This document shows positions 37,979-47,444 of a DNA stretch of 64,000 bases, in pieces. The DNA lies in NCBI GenBank assembly GCA_030684935.1, contig JAUXXH010000013.1, forward strand, positions 1-64,000. The letters run 5' to 3'. The notes below the pieces were generated by a model, which had not been told where the DNA came from, did no database searches, and was given only the letters and a program-made list of their open reading frames with translations. A program made the translations under genes and the position numbers. Source of the stretch: Pseudolabrys sp. (GTDB taxonomy: Bacteria > Pseudomonadota > Alphaproteobacteria > Rhizobiales > Xanthobacteraceae). How positions within the stretch are numbered: position 1 is the stretch's first letter; each line of letters starts with the position of its first letter.

Positions 37979-39112
37979 ATGCGGATTGCCATAGCGCGTG
38001 AGACCGACGCCGGTGAGCCCCGGGTCGCGGCGACTCCGGAGACCGTCAAGAAGTTCAAGGCGCTGGGCGCCGAGGTCGCGGTGGCGCGCGGCGCCGGCAT
38101 TGCATCGGGCATTTCCGATGCCGAATACGAAGCCGCCGGCGCCGAGATCGGCGAGAACGTCACCAAGACCGCCGATCTGGTGCTCAAGGTGCGCCGGCCC
38201 GCGGCCAACGAACTCGGCGCCTACAAGCAGGGCGCGCTGGTCGTCGCCATCATGGATCCCTACGGCAACGAGGCTGCGCTCAAGCAGATGGCCGATGCCG
38301 GGCTGACCACGGTCGCGATGGAGCTGATGCCACGCATCACCCGCGCGCAGTCGATGGACGTGCTGTCCAGCCAGGCCAATCTGGCCGGCTACCGCGCCGT
38401 GATCGATGCCGCGGCGGAATACGGCCGGGCGCTGCCGATGATGATGACCGCGGCCGGCACCGTGCCGGCGGCCAAGATCTTCGTCATGGGCGTCGGCGTC
38501 GCCGGCCTGCAGGCGATCGCCACCGCGCGCCGCATGGGCGGCGTCGTCACCGCCACCGACGTCCGCCCCGCCACCAAGGAACAGGTCGAAAGTCTCGGCG
38601 CCAAGTTCCTCGCCGTCGAGGACGAGGAGTTCAAGAACGCCCAGACCGCCGGCGGCTATGCCAAGGAAATGTCGAAGGAATACCAGGCCAAGCAGGCGGC
38701 GCTGGTGGCCGAGCACATCAAGAAGCAGGACATCGTCATCACCACCGCGCTGATCCCGGGGCGCCCGGCGCCGCGGCTGATCACCAAGGAGATGGTGGCC
38801 TCGATGCGGCCCGGCTCGGTGATCATCGATCTGGCGGTCGAGCGCGGCGGCAATGTCGAAGGCGCCAAGCCGGGCGCAACCGAGATCGTCGGCGGCGTCA
38901 AGATCGTCGGCAATCTCAACGTCGCGGGACGTCTCGCGGCGTCGGCCTCGGCGCTTTACGCCAAGAACCTGCTGACCTTCGTCGACACGCTGATCGACAA
39001 GAAGGAAAAGAAGCTGGCGATCGACTGGGACGACGAACTCGTCAAGGCGACCGTGCTGACGCGCGACGGCGCCATCGTCCATCCGAACTTCATGCCGAAG
39101 ACGGCGGCGTGA
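37979..39112 (+). CDS. pntA1: NAD(P) transhydrogenase subunit alpha part 1
   Basis: MRIAIARETDAGEPRVAATPETVKKFKALGAEVAV; VPAAKIFVMGVGVAGLQAIATARRMGGVVTATDVR. Confidence 0.96.
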   Translation: MRIAIARETDAGEPRVAATPETVKKFKALGAEVAVARGAGIASGISDAEYEAAGAEIGENVTKTADLVLKVRRPAANELGAYKQGALVVAIMDPYGNEAALKQMADAGLTTVAMELMPRITRAQSMDVLSSQANLAGYRAVIDAAAEYGRALPMMMTAAGTVPAAKIFVMGVGVAGLQAIATARRMGGVVTATDVRPATKEQVESLGAKFLAVEDEEFKNAQTAGGYAKEMSKEYQAKQAALVAEHIKKQDIVITTALIPGRPAPRLITKEMVASMRPGSVIIDLAVERGGNVEGAKPGATEIVGGVKIVGNLNVAGRLAASASALYAKNLLTFVDTLIDKKEKKLAIDWDDELVKATVLTRDGAIVHPNFMPKTAA

Positions 39113-39159
39113 GATGACGACGCTGACGATGGCGCGATTATAAGAACTAAGGAATTGCC

Positions 39160-39483
39160 ATGGACCACATAGCGACCGCGGTTGATCCCTTCGTCTTCCG
39201 GCTCTCAATTTTCGTGCTGGCCGTTTTCGTCGGCTACTACGTGGTGTGGTCGGTGACGCCGGCGCTGCACACGCCGCTGATGTCGGTCACCAACGCCATC
39301 TCGTCGGTGATCGTGGTCGGCGCGCTGCTCGCAGTTGGCGTACCGCTGGCCGCCGACAGCAGCGGCCCGATCTGGGCGCGCGCGCTCGGTTTCGTCGCGC
39401 TGGTGTTCGCCTCGGTCAATATTTTCGGCGGCTTCCTGGTCACCAGCCGCATGCTGGCGATGTATCAGAAAAAGAAGAAGTAG
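39160..39483 (+). CDS. pntA2: NAD(P) transhydrogenase subunit alpha part 2
   Basis: VGYYVVWSVTPALHTPLMSVTNAISSVIVVGAL. Confidence 0.96.
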   Translation: MDHIATAVDPFVFRLSIFVLAVFVGYYVVWSVTPALHTPLMSVTNAISSVIVVGALLAVGVPLAADSSGPIWARALGFVALVFASVNIFGGFLVTSRMLAMYQKKKK

Positions 39484-39487
39484 CAGC

Positions 39488-40882
39488 ATGAGCGCCAACC
39501 TCGCCGCTTTGCTTTACCTCGTCGCCGGCGTCCTGTTCATTCAGGCGCTGCGCGGACTGTCCTCGCCCGACACCAGCCGGCGCGGCAACCTGCTCGGCAT
39601 GACCGGCATGGCCATCGCCGTGCTGACGACGCTGGCGGCGCATCCGCCGACCGACGCTATCGGCTGGATTCTGGTGGTCGGCGGCATCGCCATCGGCGGC
39701 GGCATCGGCGCCGTCATCGCCCGCAAGGTGCCGATGACCTCGATGCCGGAACTGGTGGCGGCCTTCCATTCGCTGGTCGGCATGGCGGCGGTGCTGGTTG
39801 CGGCGGGCGCGTTCTATGCGCCGCAGGCCTTCGACATCGGCACCGTCGGCAACATCCACAAAGCGAGCCTGGTCGAAATGGCGATTGGCGTCGCCATCGG
39901 CGCCCTGACCTTCACCGGTTCGGTGATCGCCTTCCTCAAGCTGTCGGGCCGCATGGGCGGCGCGCCGATCATGCTGCCGGGGCGGCACGTCATCAACATT
40001 CTGCTCGTCCTGGCGATGGTGTTCTTCATCTACGGCCTGGTAGTGTCGCAGAGCACGCTGGATTTCTGGCTGGTCACGGTGATCGCGCTGGTGCTCGGCG
40101 TGCTGATCATCATTCCGATCGGCGGCGCCGACATGCCGGTCGTCATCTCGATGCTGAACTCCTATTCCGGATGGGCGGCGGCCGGCATCGGCTTCACGCT
40201 CGGCAATTCGGCGCTGATCATCACCGGCGCGCTGGTCGGCTCCTCCGGCGCGATCCTGTCCTACATCATGTGCAAGGGCATGAACCGCTCGTTCATCTCG
40301 GTCATTCTCGGCGGCTTCGGCGGCGAGGTGGCGGGACCGGCCGGCGGCGGCGAGCAGAAGCCGGTCAAGCTCGGCTCGGCCGAAGACGCCGCCTACATCA
40401 TGAAGAATGCGCAGAAGGTCATCATCGTGCCGGGCTACGGCATGGCGGTGGCGCAGGCCCAGCATGCGCTGCGCGAGATGGCCGACCATCTCAAGAAGGA
40501 AGGCGTCGAGGTCAAATACGCCATTCACCCGGTGGCCGGCCGCATGCCGGGCCACATGAACGTGCTGCTGGCCGAGGCCAACGTGCCCTACGACGAAGTG
40601 TTCGAGCTGGAAGACATCAACTCGGAATTCGCCCAGGCCGACATCGCCTTCGTCATCGGCGCCAACGACGTCACCAATCCGGCGGCGGAAGACGACAAGA
40701 CCTCGCCGATCTACGGCATGCCGGTGCTGCAGGTCTGGAAGGCCGGCACCGTGATGTTCATCAAGCGGTCGCTGGCGTCGGGCTACGCCGGCATCGACAA
40801 TCCGCTGTTCTACCGCGACAACACCATGATGCTGCTCGGCGATGCCAAGAAGATGACCGAGAGCATCGTCAAGGGAATGTAA
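39488..40882 (+). CDS. pntB: NAD(P) transhydrogenase subunit beta
   Basis: ISMLNSYSGWAAAGIGFTLGNSALIITGALVGSSGAILSYIMCKGMNRS; VIIVPGYGMAVAQAQHALREM. Confidence 0.97.
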   Translation: MSANLAALLYLVAGVLFIQALRGLSSPDTSRRGNLLGMTGMAIAVLTTLAAHPPTDAIGWILVVGGIAIGGGIGAVIARKVPMTSMPELVAAFHSLVGMAAVLVAAGAFYAPQAFDIGTVGNIHKASLVEMAIGVAIGALTFTGSVIAFLKLSGRMGGAPIMLPGRHVINILLVLAMVFFIYGLVVSQSTLDFWLVTVIALVLGVLIIIPIGGADMPVVISMLNSYSGWAAAGIGFTLGNSALIITGALVGSSGAILSYIMCKGMNRSFISVILGGFGGEVAGPAGGGEQKPVKLGSAEDAAYIMKNAQKVIIVPGYGMAVAQAQHALREMADHLKKEGVEVKYAIHPVAGRMPGHMNVLLAEANVPYDEVFELEDINSEFAQADIAFVIGANDVTNPAAEDDKTSPIYGMPVLQVWKAGTVMFIKRSLASGYAGIDNPLFYRDNTMMLLGDAKKMTESIVKGM

Positions 40883-40900
40883 GGCTGCGCCAGGTTGCCG

Positions 40901-41629
40901 CTACACCGCCGCCAGGCTGTGCGCGTCGCCGGGCACCAGCGCCGGCGCTTCGACACCGGCATTCGGTTCCGCCACCAGCCGGAAGCGGTGGCCGTGCAGC
41001 GTCACCGCCGGGACCGGCCCGTCCTGTGCGCCGCTGAAGGCCGCGATGCGGCGGTCCAGATCGTCCTTTGAAATGTCGGGCGGGATCTCGCACATCGCCT
41101 CGTACATCCGGCGCGTACTTTTGCGGCCGCTCCAGGCGACCGGCAATTCGGTCAGCGGCTCAGCCTGCGTCGCCAGCGGCCCGGCCTGCTGCCAGAACAG
41201 CCGCGCCAGCGCCTTGAAGGCCATGCGCTCCAGATCGAGCACCGAGGTGCCGGGCGGCACCTCGAACAAGCCGACATCGACGATCGGGCCGGCATCGACC
41301 CGCGCGACCATCGCATGCGCGGTGGCGCCGTATTGCGTGGCGCGCTCGTAGACCGCCAGATGCGATGGCACCCAGCCGGGATAATGCGGCGGGCCGGGGT
41401 GGAAATTGTAGGCGCCATGGCCGAGCTGGCTGAGAAGCCGCGCCGGCACGATCACCGGGGTGACAAAAGCAATGAGCCGCGCCCGCGCCAGCGTTTCGGC
41501 ACCGACGGCCTCCAGCTCGGCCAGCGTCTTGACCGAGCGGATGGAAAGGTTCGGATTGTGCCGTTGCAGCACCGCGGCCAGCACCGTTTCGTCGACGGGC
41601 CCGGTCAGCAGGATCACGGTATCGAGCAT
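40901..41629 (-). CDS. Formyltransferase-like protein (methionyl-tRNA formyltransferase fold)
   Basis: YNFHPGPPHYPGWVPSHLAVYERATQYGATAHAMVARVDAGPIVD. Confidence 0.88.
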   Translation of the reverse strand: MLDTVILLTGPVDETVLAAVLQRHNPNLSIRSVKTLAELEAVGAETLARARLIAFVTPVIVPARLLSQLGHGAYNFHPGPPHYPGWVPSHLAVYERATQYGATAHAMVARVDAGPIVDVGLFEVPPGTSVLDLERMAFKALARLFWQQAGPLATQAEPLTELPVAWSGRKSTRRMYEAMCEIPPDISKDDLDRRIAAFSGAQDGPVPAVTLHGHRFRLVAEPNAGVEAPALVPGDAHSLAAV

Positions 41630-41696
41630 TGGCGCTCCGGAGCGGACAAGGGCGCAGGCGGTTTACGAAACGTAAACAGACGTGGTTTGCAATTCG

Positions 41697-42887
41697 TTAA
41701 CGGGGCGGGCAGCCCGTGTCGTCCGCGCTATCGGCTTCGGGTTCCGCCGGCAGCGGCACCACGCAGTGGATGCGCACGCCTTCGCGGGCGTAATCGACCG
41801 TGGCCTTGGCCTGGATCTGGCCGGGCAGCACGAAGTCCAGGAGCCGCGAGCCGAAGCCGTGCCGGGCCGGCTCCGACACCGCCGGTCCGCTGCTTTCCAC
41901 CCAGTCGAACGTCAGGGTGCGCCGGGACTTCTCGATGGCGACGTTCCAGGTGACGTCGACCTTGCCGCCATAGATCGAGAGCGCACCGAACTTGGCGGCG
42001 TTGGTGGTCAGTTCATGCACCGCCATGCCGAGCGACACCGCGAGTTGCGACGACAGCAGCACGTCCGGGCCGGTCAAGGTGATGCGGCCTTCGCTGCCGT
42101 CGTCGAAGGCATCGAGTTCGTTCTTCAGGATATCGCCGAACGACACCGTCGGACCGTCATCGGTCAGCAGCCGGTGCGTGCGCGCCAGCGAGCCGATACG
42201 CGCGATCAAGGCGGTCTTGAAATCCTCGATCGTCTCCGACGACCGCGCGGTCGAGCCCATGATCGCCTGCACGGTGGCCAGCGTGTTCTTCACGCGATGG
42301 TGCAGCTCGCGCACCATCAGCGACTGCTGTTCCTCGATGCGCTTGCGCTCGGTGATATCGACCAGCATGTTGACGGCGCCGACCAGCTGGCCGGCCTCGT
42401 CATGCAGCGGCGTCGGGTAGGCCAGCCAGGGAACGCAGGTGCCGTCGGGCCGCTCGGTGCAGCCTTCAAAGCCGCGTACGGCGCGGTTTTCCTTGACTGC
42501 GATGGCCATCGGCGACTGGTCGTGCGGCAGCGGGGTGCCATCCGGCCAGAGCAACCTGGGCGAGCCGCACCACGCCAGCTTTCCCAGGGGCGGACGGCTG
42601 CCCCAGAGTTCGGCGGCGGCATCATTGTAGTAGTTCACATGGCCGTCGGTGTCGGTGGTGTAGACGGCCGCGGGCAGCGCGTTGAGCAGCGAATGGAACC
42701 GGCGTTCACGCTCGCGCAAAGTCGGCTCCGGGCGGGGGCTGTCGGGGAACGGCACGACATTGCCATCGGCGGCCACGTCGTCGCGCGTCGCCACCAGCCG
42801 CTCAAACTCGCTTTCCAGAAAGCCCCTCGGCTTGTCCATCGTCAGTTCAATCCCGAATCCGCCTGCAAAGGCCCCAGTGTTCGCCAT
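41697..42887 (-). CDS. PAS-domain HWE/HisKA_2-type sensor histidine kinase
   Basis: LVREHHRVKNTLATVQAIMGSTARSS-type H-box (LHHRVKNTLATVQAI), HELTTNAAKFGALS. Confidence 0.92.
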   Translation of the reverse strand: MANTGAFAGGFGIELTMDKPRGFLESEFERLVATRDDVAADGNVVPFPDSPRPEPTLRERERRFHSLLNALPAAVYTTDTDGHVNYYNDAAAELWGSRPPLGKLAWCGSPRLLWPDGTPLPHDQSPMAIAVKENRAVRGFEGCTERPDGTCVPWLAYPTPLHDEAGQLVGAVNMLVDITERKRIEEQQSLMVRELHHRVKNTLATVQAIMGSTARSSETIEDFKTALIARIGSLARTHRLLTDDGPTVSFGDILKNELDAFDDGSEGRITLTGPDVLLSSQLAVSLGMAVHELTTNAAKFGALSIYGGKVDVTWNVAIEKSRRTLTFDWVESSGPAVSEPARHGFGSRLLDFVLPGQIQAKATVDYAREGVRIHCVVPLPAEPEADSADDTGCPPR

Positions 42888-42996
42888 ATCTTCCGGTGAC
42901 CCCCCTTGATCGAAACGTCCCCCGGCTCAAATGGTTGCACCGCAAACGAGTTTAGCCCGGAGCAGCCGCCGTTTCCTTAAGGCCGGAGGCGTGCGG

Positions 42997-43491
42997 CTAG
43001 AGGGTCCGGTGCATGACCAGCGCATCGACCGCGCCGCGGCTGGGGTGGATAAAAGCCCCGGGGAGCCGTCCTACGACCTCAAAACCGCAGGCCTGCCAAA
43101 GCCTTACCGCCCGCTCGTTAGAGGCGATGACGAAATTGAACTGCATGGCGGAAAACCCCTTTTTCCTGGCGGTTTCCAGCGCGTGCGCACACATGGCGCG
43201 CGCCACCCCGCGGCCGTTCGCGGCGGGCGCTACCATGAAACCGCAATTGCTGACATGGGCGCCGCCGCCACGGTTGTTGGCGCGCAAATAATAGCTGCCC
43301 AGAATCGCATCGCTGGTTTGCGCCACGAACACCGCGTGGCCGGGGCTGCGCCAGTAGGCGAGGGCGTCGGCACGCGTGATGTCGCGCGGAATCGGATAGG
43401 TCTCGCCGGCGCGGAAGGTCGGCTCGAGTATCCGCCAGATGGCGTCATCGTCGGCGGCCGTCGCGGGACGAATTGTCAGATTCGGAACCAT
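42997..43491 (-). CDS. GNAT family N-acetyltransferase
   Basis: LTIRPATAADDDAIWRILEPTFRAGETYPIPRDI...GFMVAPAANGRGVARAMCAHAL. Confidence 0.92.
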   Translation of the reverse strand: MVPNLTIRPATAADDDAIWRILEPTFRAGETYPIPRDITRADALAYWRSPGHAVFVAQTSDAILGSYYLRANNRGGGAHVSNCGFMVAPAANGRGVARAMCAHALETARKKGFSAMQFNFVIASNERAVRLWQACGFEVVGRLPGAFIHPSRGAVDALVMHRTL

Positions 43492-43513
43492 GGCTGCCGT
43501 GCTATCATTTCTG

Positions 43514-44311
43514 ATGTCCACATTGAAATCGATCGTCACCGTCGCCGTGCTTGGCTATGTCGCTTTGCTGGCGGTGATGTACGTGTTCCAGCGCTCGCTG
43601 ATGTATTTCCCCGACCCCACGCATCGGACGGCGGCGCAGGGCGGATTGCCGCAGGCCCAGGACATCAGGCTGACGACCGACGACGGCGAGACGCTGAACG
43701 CCTGGCTGGCGCCGCCGCGCGACGGCAAACCGGTGGTGATCTATTTCCACGGCAATGCGGGCGGGCTCAATCTGCGCGCCGGACGGTTCCGCTGGCTGAC
43801 CGCCGACGGCACCGGCCTCTTGGCGCTCAGCTATCGCGGCTATGGCGGGTCGAGCGGCAAGCCCAGCGAAGACGGGCTGATCCGCGATGCGCGCGCGGCG
43901 TATGATTTTGTCAGCGCGAAGTTCCCGGGTCAGCGCATTGTGCCGTTCGGCGAATCGCTCGGCAGCGCGGTCGCGGTGGCGCTGGCCGCGGAACGCCCGG
44001 TCGCCGGCCTCATTCTCGATGCGCCCTTCGTCAGCGCCGCCGCACTCGGCGCCGCGGTCTATCCCTTTGTGCCGGTGCGCTGGCTGATGAAGGACACGTT
44101 CCGCTCCGACCTGCGCATCGCAAACGTGACGGCGCCGCTTCTGGTCATGCACGGCGAGCGCGACGGCGTGGTGCCGATCGCGTCCGGCGAACGCCTGTTC
44201 GCCCTGGCACCCGAGCCCAAGCGCATGGTGCGCTTCCCGCAGGGCCGCCACGTCGATCTCGACGATCATGGGGCGGAGGAAACGGTGAAGGCGTTTCTGG
44301 CGGGACTTTAG
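43514..44311 (+). CDS. Alpha/beta hydrolase (BEM46-like)
   Basis: VVIYFHGNAGGLNLRAGRFRWL, LSYRGYGGSSGKPSEDG, FGESLGSAVAVALA, GRHVDLDDHG. Confidence 0.93.
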   Translation: MSTLKSIVTVAVLGYVALLAVMYVFQRSLMYFPDPTHRTAAQGGLPQAQDIRLTTDDGETLNAWLAPPRDGKPVVIYFHGNAGGLNLRAGRFRWLTADGTGLLALSYRGYGGSSGKPSEDGLIRDARAAYDFVSAKFPGQRIVPFGESLGSAVAVALAAERPVAGLILDAPFVSAAALGAAVYPFVPVRWLMKDTFRSDLRIANVTAPLLVMHGERDGVVPIASGERLFALAPEPKRMVRFPQGRHVDLDDHGAEETVKAFLAGL

Positions 44312-44385
44312 CCATTGCCGGTTGTTGGACAACGACACCGTCCGGCGCCTACCATCCGTAACGACAATTCTGCCGGGGGAAATTC

Positions 44386-45531
44386 ATGCTGTTCAATGTG
44401 TGTAACTGCGTCACGCCAGCCGCCGAGCTCGGCGCGCTGTGTTCCGGTGGCGCCGGATTCGTGTCGGCGATGATCGCGGCGATGGCGGCCGGCAAGCAGA
44501 CCGCCCCGGCCAAGACGCTGCGCGGCGAGGTGCCGGTGGTCGACCGGCTGGCGGTGCGCATGGTCACCGACAACATCGTCATCCAGTTCGTCGCCAGCGA
44601 GAAGCGCGACGGCCTGACCATCGAGCGCAAGAGCGGCAACACCCACCCGGACCGGCCGCCGCGCACCATTCTCAACGGCGAATGGGGCCTCGCCATGCAC
44701 GCGCAGTCGTTCATGGGCGATGTCGAGCGCAACGTCATGATCGACTTCGGCTATACGCCGGAAGTGCTGCTCAACAACCTGGCGATCCTCAACATCGACC
44801 CGGCCAAGTTCGACGCCATGGTGCTGAGCCACGGCCATTACGACCATTTCGGCGGCATGGTCGGCTTTCTCAACGCCCATGGCGCGGCGCTGAAGAAGAA
44901 GCTGCCGTTCTATGTCGGCGGCGAGGACTGCTTCTGCCTGCGGCGCAATCCGGGCGGCAATTTCGGCGCGCTCGACCGCAAGGCCATTCTCGACGCCGAC
45001 CTGACGCTGATGATGGCCTCCGAGCCGGCGATCGTCGCCGACCATGCCTTCACCACCGGCCGCATCGGCCAGACCTCGTTCGAAAAGCCGCTGCAGCCGA
45101 GCACGGAGTTCGTCGGCATCGTCGACGGCTTCGGCTGCTTCCCCGAGGACATGCCGCCGGAAAAGAACACCGGCACCTATATCCCCGACGATTTCGACCA
45201 CGAGATCGCGACCAATTACATGGTGCGCGACCGAGGGCTGGTGGTGCTGACCTCGTGCAGCCACCGTGGCGTCATCAACACGGTGCGGCAGGCGATGGCG
45301 GCCTCGGGCATCGACAGAGTGCACGCCGTGATCGGCGGCTTCCATGTGGTGCCGCCGCTCGGCGACGACTACATCAACAAGACCATCGATGAATTCCGCG
45401 ACATCGATCCGGATTATCTGGTCACCGCGCATTGCACCGGCGACCGCTTTTACGATCTGGCGCGCGCGGCGCTGGGCGACAAGGTGACCCACTCGGCGGT
45501 CGGCACGCGCTTTGTGTTCGGGCCGAACTGA
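44386..45531 (+). CDS. MBL-fold metallo-hydrolase
   Basis: DAMVLSHGHYDHFGGMVGFL (HxHxDH), LTSCSHRGVINTV, GGFHVVPP. Confidence 0.93.
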   Translation: MLFNVCNCVTPAAELGALCSGGAGFVSAMIAAMAAGKQTAPAKTLRGEVPVVDRLAVRMVTDNIVIQFVASEKRDGLTIERKSGNTHPDRPPRTILNGEWGLAMHAQSFMGDVERNVMIDFGYTPEVLLNNLAILNIDPAKFDAMVLSHGHYDHFGGMVGFLNAHGAALKKKLPFYVGGEDCFCLRRNPGGNFGALDRKAILDADLTLMMASEPAIVADHAFTTGRIGQTSFEKPLQPSTEFVGIVDGFGCFPEDMPPEKNTGTYIPDDFDHEIATNYMVRDRGLVVLTSCSHRGVINTVRQAMAASGIDRVHAVIGGFHVVPPLGDDYINKTIDEFRDIDPDYLVTAHCTGDRFYDLARAALGDKVTHSAVGTRFVFGPN

Positions 45532-45534
45532 CCG

Positions 45535-45768
45535 TGTCCCGGACGCGGTGCAACGCGACAGCGCTGTGCACTTTCTTTTCCCTCCCCCCCTTGTGGGGGA
45601 GGGTTAGGGAGGGGGGTGATGGTGAGGCATTACCATGCACCCCCACCCCCAACCCCTCCCCACAAGGGGGAGGGGAGCGCACTGCATCACCCTCTGAATT
45701 CATGACGGTCCCGGGTCTGCAGCGCACCGCGAAGAGCGCGCTGCGCTGCGCCCGGGACAAGAGCGAAC
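45535..45768. repeat. Composite intergenic repeat: CCCTCCCC-family element inside a TCCCGG-family element
   Basis: GTCCCGGACGCGGTGCAACGCGACAGCGCTG [CCCTCCCCCCCTTGTGGGGGAGGG...CCCCTCCCCACAAGGGGGAGGGG] GTCCCGGGTCTGCAGCGC...CGCTGCGCCCGGGAC. Confidence 0.75.
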
Positions 45769-45769
45769 G

Positions 45770-46279
45770 TCATCGCGGCCGGGTGAAATCGACTCTGGTC
45801 AGCGTCGAGCCCAGCGTCGAGACCGTCAGTCCGAACGAGGTCGGCGACGTCAGCTCCATCGTCACCGTGGCATTGGGCGTCAGGCCGGGAAACCGCACCG
45901 TCAGAACCGCCGTGTCGCCGCGCCTTGTGCCGGTGACCGTGCCGCTGCGCCGTTTCGGCGCCGCATTGCTGCCGCGCGTCGAACTGGTCTGCTCGGCGGT
46001 GCCGGTGAAACGCGTGCCGCGCAACGTGACGGCGAGGCGCACCTGCTTCATCAGCCCGGCCTGGCCGTTGCAGGTCATGTCGCTGGTGAGCCGCGTCTGA
46101 TCCGCGGTGACGCGGGCGCGGCATTGCGTCGGCTGGGCCGTCGCCATCGGCGTGTCGCGATCGGTGCCGCGGCCGGTCCACGTGCCGGCGAGATCGCCCA
46201 ACTTCGTTTCCGCCGCAGCGGGCGTTGCCGCCAGCAGCGATGCGAGCAGCAGTCCGGCGATCAGACGACAGTCACGCAT
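45770..46279 (-). CDS. Secreted hypothetical protein
   Basis: Signal peptide MRDCRLIAGLLLASLLAATPAAA; LAGTWTGRGTDRDTPMATAQPTQCRARV. Confidence 0.78.
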   Translation of the reverse strand: MRDCRLIAGLLLASLLAATPAAAETKLGDLAGTWTGRGTDRDTPMATAQPTQCRARVTADQTRLTSDMTCNGQAGLMKQVRLAVTLRGTRFTGTAEQTSSTRGSNAAPKRRSGTVTGTRRGDTAVLTVRFPGLTPNATVTMELTSPTSFGLTVSTLGSTLTRVDFTRPR

Positions 46280-46295
46280 GCTGCACCTCAAACGC

Positions 46296-46326
46296 AAAGC
46301 GCGGGCGTCCAGCGCCCGCGCTTTTT
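46296..46326. terminator. Strong GC-rich hairpin with T-run on + strand (possibly bidirectional)
   Basis: AAAGCGCGGGCG-TCCAG-CGCCCGCGCTTTTT, 12 bp perfect stem. Confidence 0.65.
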
Positions 46327-46353
46327 CGACCGAAACCCGTCGAAGCGAATTCT

Positions 46354-46665
46354 TTAGAAGCGCGGCGGGCCGCTGCGGCCTGCGCCACCGGCGCCGCCAC
46401 GTCCGCCTGCACCCGCACCGCCCGGACCGGCAGCGCCGGGAATGACACGCGGCTTCATCGGCAGCAGGCCTTCGCGCTGCATCTTCTTGCGCGCCAGCTT
46501 ACGGGCGCGACGGATCGCTTCCGCCTTTTCCCGCGCCTTCTTTTCCGACGGCTTTTCGTAATGGCCGCGAAGCTTCATTTCGCGGAAAATGCCCTCACGC
46601 TGCATCTTTTTCTTAAGCGCCTTGAGGGCCTGGTCGACGTTGTTATCGCGAACGAGAACTTGCAC
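46354..46665 (-). CDS. rpsU: 30S ribosomal protein S21 with Gly-rich C-terminal extension
   Basis: [66 protein letters not shown]...[22 protein letters not shown]. Confidence 0.95.
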   Translation of the reverse strand: MQVLVRDNNVDQALKALKKKMQREGIFREMKLRGHYEKPSEKKAREKAEAIRRARKLARKKMQREGLLPMKPRVIPGAAGPGGAGAGGRGGAGGAGRSGPPRF

Positions 46666-46815
46666 GCTTGCTCCTTCGTTGGTGGCTCGGACGGGTTTTC
46701 GGTCAAAACCCCAGCAATCGCGGGGCCTTTTGAGTCGCGCGGCTGTAGCAGAATTGGGACAGCGAGTCCATTGGCGGGCCCGAAACGAGCCTCCCGGACG
46801 CCCTGTATATAGGCC

Positions 46816-47418
46816 CTAAAGCGCCGGCGCGCCAGCCAAAGCCCGCGCAAACAGGGCGCCGACCCAGTCATTGACCGCAGCGTCGATCACCAGGTGGACC
46901 CGGTCGGTTCCACCACGGTTGGCGACGCTGTGCGGGTCGGACAGCCGCAGGTACCAGACCGAGCCGGGCGCCATGACGCAGCGGACCCCGTTGAGGCGGA
47001 AATCGACCCCGCCATTGGTCGTCACCGGGACATGGATGCGCACCATGCCGTCCTCAAAGCAGAGGTCGTGGTCGCGGTGTTCCCTGATCAGCGAGCCCGG
47101 GGTCAGCCGCATCAGCCGCACCGCCCGCAGCGGGCAGGCGAAGGCCGCCAGCACCCGCCGGAACGACGCCGAGGCCGCCAGCAGCGGCGTATCGACGAAG
47201 TCGGCGCAGGCGGGGTCGGAATAGATCATCTGGATCGGGTGGCGGGCGCCGGCCGGCGCCCGCAGCGGGATCACGTCCCAGTCGCCCTCGTAGTTCTGCC
47301 GGACGAAGTGTTCGGTCCAGCCGGCGAGCGTGATCGCGGCCATGTCGGCGGCCAGCGGTCCCGGGTCGAAGTCCAGCGGCAGGCGCAGGCGATCGGGGAT
47401 ACGGGTGTTGCGCGGCAA
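46816..47418 (-). CDS. Aspartyl/asparaginyl beta-hydroxylase-like dioxygenase
   Basis: RLTPGSLIREHRDHDLCFEDGMVRIHVPVTTNGGVDFRLNGVRCVMAPGSVWYLRLSDPHSVANRG; probable TTG start at 47418; upstream ORF extension is antisense purK. Confidence 0.85.
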   Translation of the reverse strand: MPRNTRIPDRLRLPLDFDPGPLAADMAAITLAGWTEHFVRQNYEGDWDVIPLRAPAGARHPIQMIYSDPACADFVDTPLLAASASFRRVLAAFACPLRAVRLMRLTPGSLIREHRDHDLCFEDGMVRIHVPVTTNGGVDFRLNGVRCVMAPGSVWYLRLSDPHSVANRGGTDRVHLVIDAAVNDWVGALFARALAGAPAL

Positions 47419-47444
47419 GAGGGCCTCCCGTGAGGGGCGCAACC

